Part shown: one piece after another, positions 35,540 to 36,112 of the stretch
Layout: each line of letters begins with the position of its first letter
How positions within the stretch are numbered: the stretch's first letter is position 1
Assembly: GCA_022448925.1 (NCBI GenBank)
Contig: JAKVCP010000004.1
Span: 1-36,112 of the forward strand
Reading direction: 5' to 3'
From: Paracoccaceae bacterium
GTDB taxonomy: Bacteria > Pseudomonadota > Alphaproteobacteria > Rhodobacterales > Rhodobacteraceae
Length of the DNA stretch: 36,112 nucleotides
Notes under the pieces: model-generated
What the model saw: the letters and a program-made list of their open reading frames with translations, nothing else
The model's database searches: none
Told to the model about the DNA's origin: nothing
Program-made: the position numbers and the translations under genes

Positions 35540-36112
35540 TTATGTCTCTTTGCCCAGCCCCTCGATCAGGGGAACAAAGCGGACCGGGCGCAGCTCGTCG
35601 TAATCAAACCCGGTTTCGTGCCGGGTGACACGGATCAGGCTTTGCACCGTGTCCGACTGGCCTACGGGCACCACCATGATACCGCCAATCTTAAGTTGGG
35701 CCAAGAGAGGCCCGGGCGGGTCTTCTGCGGCGGCGGTCACAAGAATGCGATCGAATGGAGCCTGGTCCGGCAGTCCAAAACTGCCGTCGGCGGCGAAGGC
35801 AATAATGTTCACCAGACCCAGCGCGTCAAAGGTTTGATGTGCGGAGCGTACAAGGCGCCGATGTCGGTCCACAGTGTAGACACGACGGGCCAGCTGGCTG
35901 AGAATCGCGGCCTGGTATCCCGAGCCCGTGCCCACTTCGAGCACCTTGTCACGCGGCGTGATCTTGAGAGCCTGGGTCATCAAGCCGACGACTGAGGGCT
36001 GCGAAATCGTCTGTCCGCAGGCGATTGGCAATGGCATGTCGTCATAGGCGCGATCACTGAAATAGCCGCGCACAAATTCTGCGCGGTCGATTTTTTCCAT
36101 TGCGGTCAGTAC
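35540..36112 (-). CDS. pcm: Protein-L-isoaspartate O-methyltransferase, 5'-truncated by window edge
   Basis: About 190 residues of a cytoplasmic SAM-dependent repair methyltransferase are visible; it methylates isoaspartyl residues in damaged proteins. Key segments are [10 protein letters not shown] near the N-terminus, SAM motif [12 protein letters not shown], and [10 protein letters not shown]. An ATG at 36100 starts M-E-K-I-D-R, but the frame stays open to the window edge, and family members normally have about 25 more residues before this point, so the true start is outside. nlpD follows on the same strand, as in many proteobacterial surE-pcm-nlpD clusters. Confidence 0.93.
   Translation of the reverse strand, partial: VLTAMEKIDRAEFVRGYFSDRAYDDMPLPIACGQTISQPSVVGLMTQALKITPRDKVLEVGTGSGYQAAILSQLARRVYTVDRHRRLVRSAHQTFDALGLVNIIAFAADGSFGLPDQAPFDRILVTAAAEDPPGPLLAQLKIGGIMVVPVGQSDTVQSLIRVTRHETGFDYDELRPVRFVPLIEGLGKET

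Overview
The window reads as chromosomal DNA of an alphaproteobacterium, most likely a Rhodobacteraceae/Roseobacter-group member. The grounds are the family identities (CckA, a GAAC-N7-GAAC SOS box in front of recA, a TTAA-N7-TTAAC CtrA-type box in front of cckA, a DUF1036 protein, a tatABC cluster beside DUF815/nlpD/pcm) and the moderately high GC with Rhodobacterales-like protein sequences. This comes from reading the sequence only; no database search was run.

Layout. Positions 1-4.5 kb hold the tail of a DUF1036 protein, an ArsJ-type MFS exporter, a BadF-type sugar kinase, a histone-deacetylase-fold deacylase and a tRNA-Gly(CCC) on the minus strand. From 4.6 to 8.3 kb an RTX serralysin-like metalloprotease converges on a RamA-like [2Fe-2S]/ASKHA corrinoid-activating protein. 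From 8.6 to 20 kb is a housekeeping block on the plus strand: guaB, an rsmB-like rRNA methyltransferase, cckA, recA, alaS and a DUF1330 gene. It is interrupted between cckA and recA by a decayed IS481-family transposase and a minus-strand sulfotransferase gene. A small secreted two-cysteine protein and a strong terminator separate this block from minus-strand typA.

From 22.6 to 24.6 kb an SMR exporter gene follows an MttB-family (non-pyrrolysine) methyltransferase gene. A chemoreceptor gene (25.2-27.0 kb) and an OmpA-like gene (27.2-27.9 kb) then converge on two minus-strand envelope genes: a secreted caspase-fold peptidase, and a ClpP-like serine peptidase with a C-terminal PAN/apple-like module. 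A WYL regulator is divergent from tatABC, tatC overlaps a DUF815 ATPase gene, and a cluster of hairpins separates that from the minus-strand pcm-nlpD pair, with pcm running off the right edge.

How the genes fit together. CckA heads the CckA-ChpT-CtrA phosphorelay and has a putative CtrA box in its own promoter region. recA carries a LexA box. MttB, the RamA-like activator and the SMR exporter suggest corrinoid-dependent handling of a methylated or quaternary amine, although no corrinoid protein gene is visible here. TatABC, NlpD, OmpA, the caspase-like and the ClpP-like proteins are envelope functions. No CRISPR array, prophage or rRNA operon is present. I see no wholly new system. The most unusual points are the pair of secreted peptidase-like genes at 27.9-30.7 kb, the split MttB/RamA-like/SMR set with Arg/Gly-rich tails, and the serralysin with an altered Met-turn.
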